Of a stretch of DNA of 5,297 nucleotides, positions 5,252 to 5,297 are shown one piece after another. Under the pieces are notes generated by a model. That model did not search any database. It was not told where the DNA came from and saw nothing but the letters and a program-made list of their open reading frames with translations. This stretch comes from Kingella oralis (GTDB lineage Bacteria; Pseudomonadota; Gammaproteobacteria; Burkholderiales; Neisseriaceae). A program made the translations under genes and the position numbers. How positions within the stretch are numbered: position 1 is the first letter of the stretch; every line of letters begins with the position of its first letter. The DNA lies in the NCBI GenBank assembly GCA_905373195.1, contig CAJPSG010000104.1, positions 1 through 5,297 on the forward strand, written 5' to 3'.

Positions 5252-5297
5252 TCTTACATTCGCATCCCAAGTGCAACACCCCTAAATAAGAGGCGTA

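Noticed and set aside
5170..5297. On the - strand a frame is open from the right edge down to a TGA that overlaps the clpB ATG (ATGA).
   Set aside because: It spans only about 43 codons, runs through the candidate promoter and a partial DUS, and shows no recognisable domain. It may be chance; sequence beyond the right edge is needed.

Overview
The window looks like a chromosomal segment from a naturally competent member of the Neisseriaceae, most likely Kingella or a close relative. The main evidence is nine exact copies of the 12-mer AGGCAGCCTGAA, counting both strands. This is the DNA uptake sequence (DUS) dialect described for Kingella. One overlapping copy of the Simonsiella-type dialect, AGGCTGCCTGAA, is also present. 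The genus is an inference from the DUS, not from a database search.

Bases 1-2580 are an AT-rich accessory block read on the + strand (20 G+C of 60 at 721-780). It opens with the C-terminal 199 residues of a larger protein that runs off the left edge. These residues end in a barnase/RNase Sa-type (ribonuclease N1/T1) domain with the catalytic Glu-Arg-His set, so this is the toxin end of a polymorphic toxin. The next gene overlaps it by 8 bases and encodes a barstar-like immunity protein. A second barstar-like gene follows, about 83% identical in protein and offset by exactly 597 bases. In front of it sits a 24-base relic of the toxin gene's 3' end (codons for PLGNTWL, then a stop). Two further small genes, unrelated to the barstars by eye, complete the array and are candidate immunity genes for other toxins. 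Three of the four small genes are followed by a hairpin built from an inverted pair of DUS copies. The second barstar gene keeps only the left half of one.

Bases 2596-5169 on the - strand hold a complete, GC-richer core gene (38 G+C of 60 at 4441-4500) encoding ClpB, the AAA+ disaggregase (857 aa). It converges on the immunity array, and the last DUS hairpin lies between them as a probable bidirectional terminator. The clpB leader carries a candidate heat-shock promoter that overlaps a possible housekeeping one. The coding region keeps the internal GTG start that gives the short ClpB isoform in E. coli, here with a Shine-Dalgarno-like sequence.

The most interesting unit is the RNase toxin plus immunity array. 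Duplicated immunity genes have diverged mainly across the segment expected to contact the toxin, a toxin-gene scar marks past cassette turnover, and each unit is edged by DUS hairpins that could serve both as terminators and as uptake or recombination sites.
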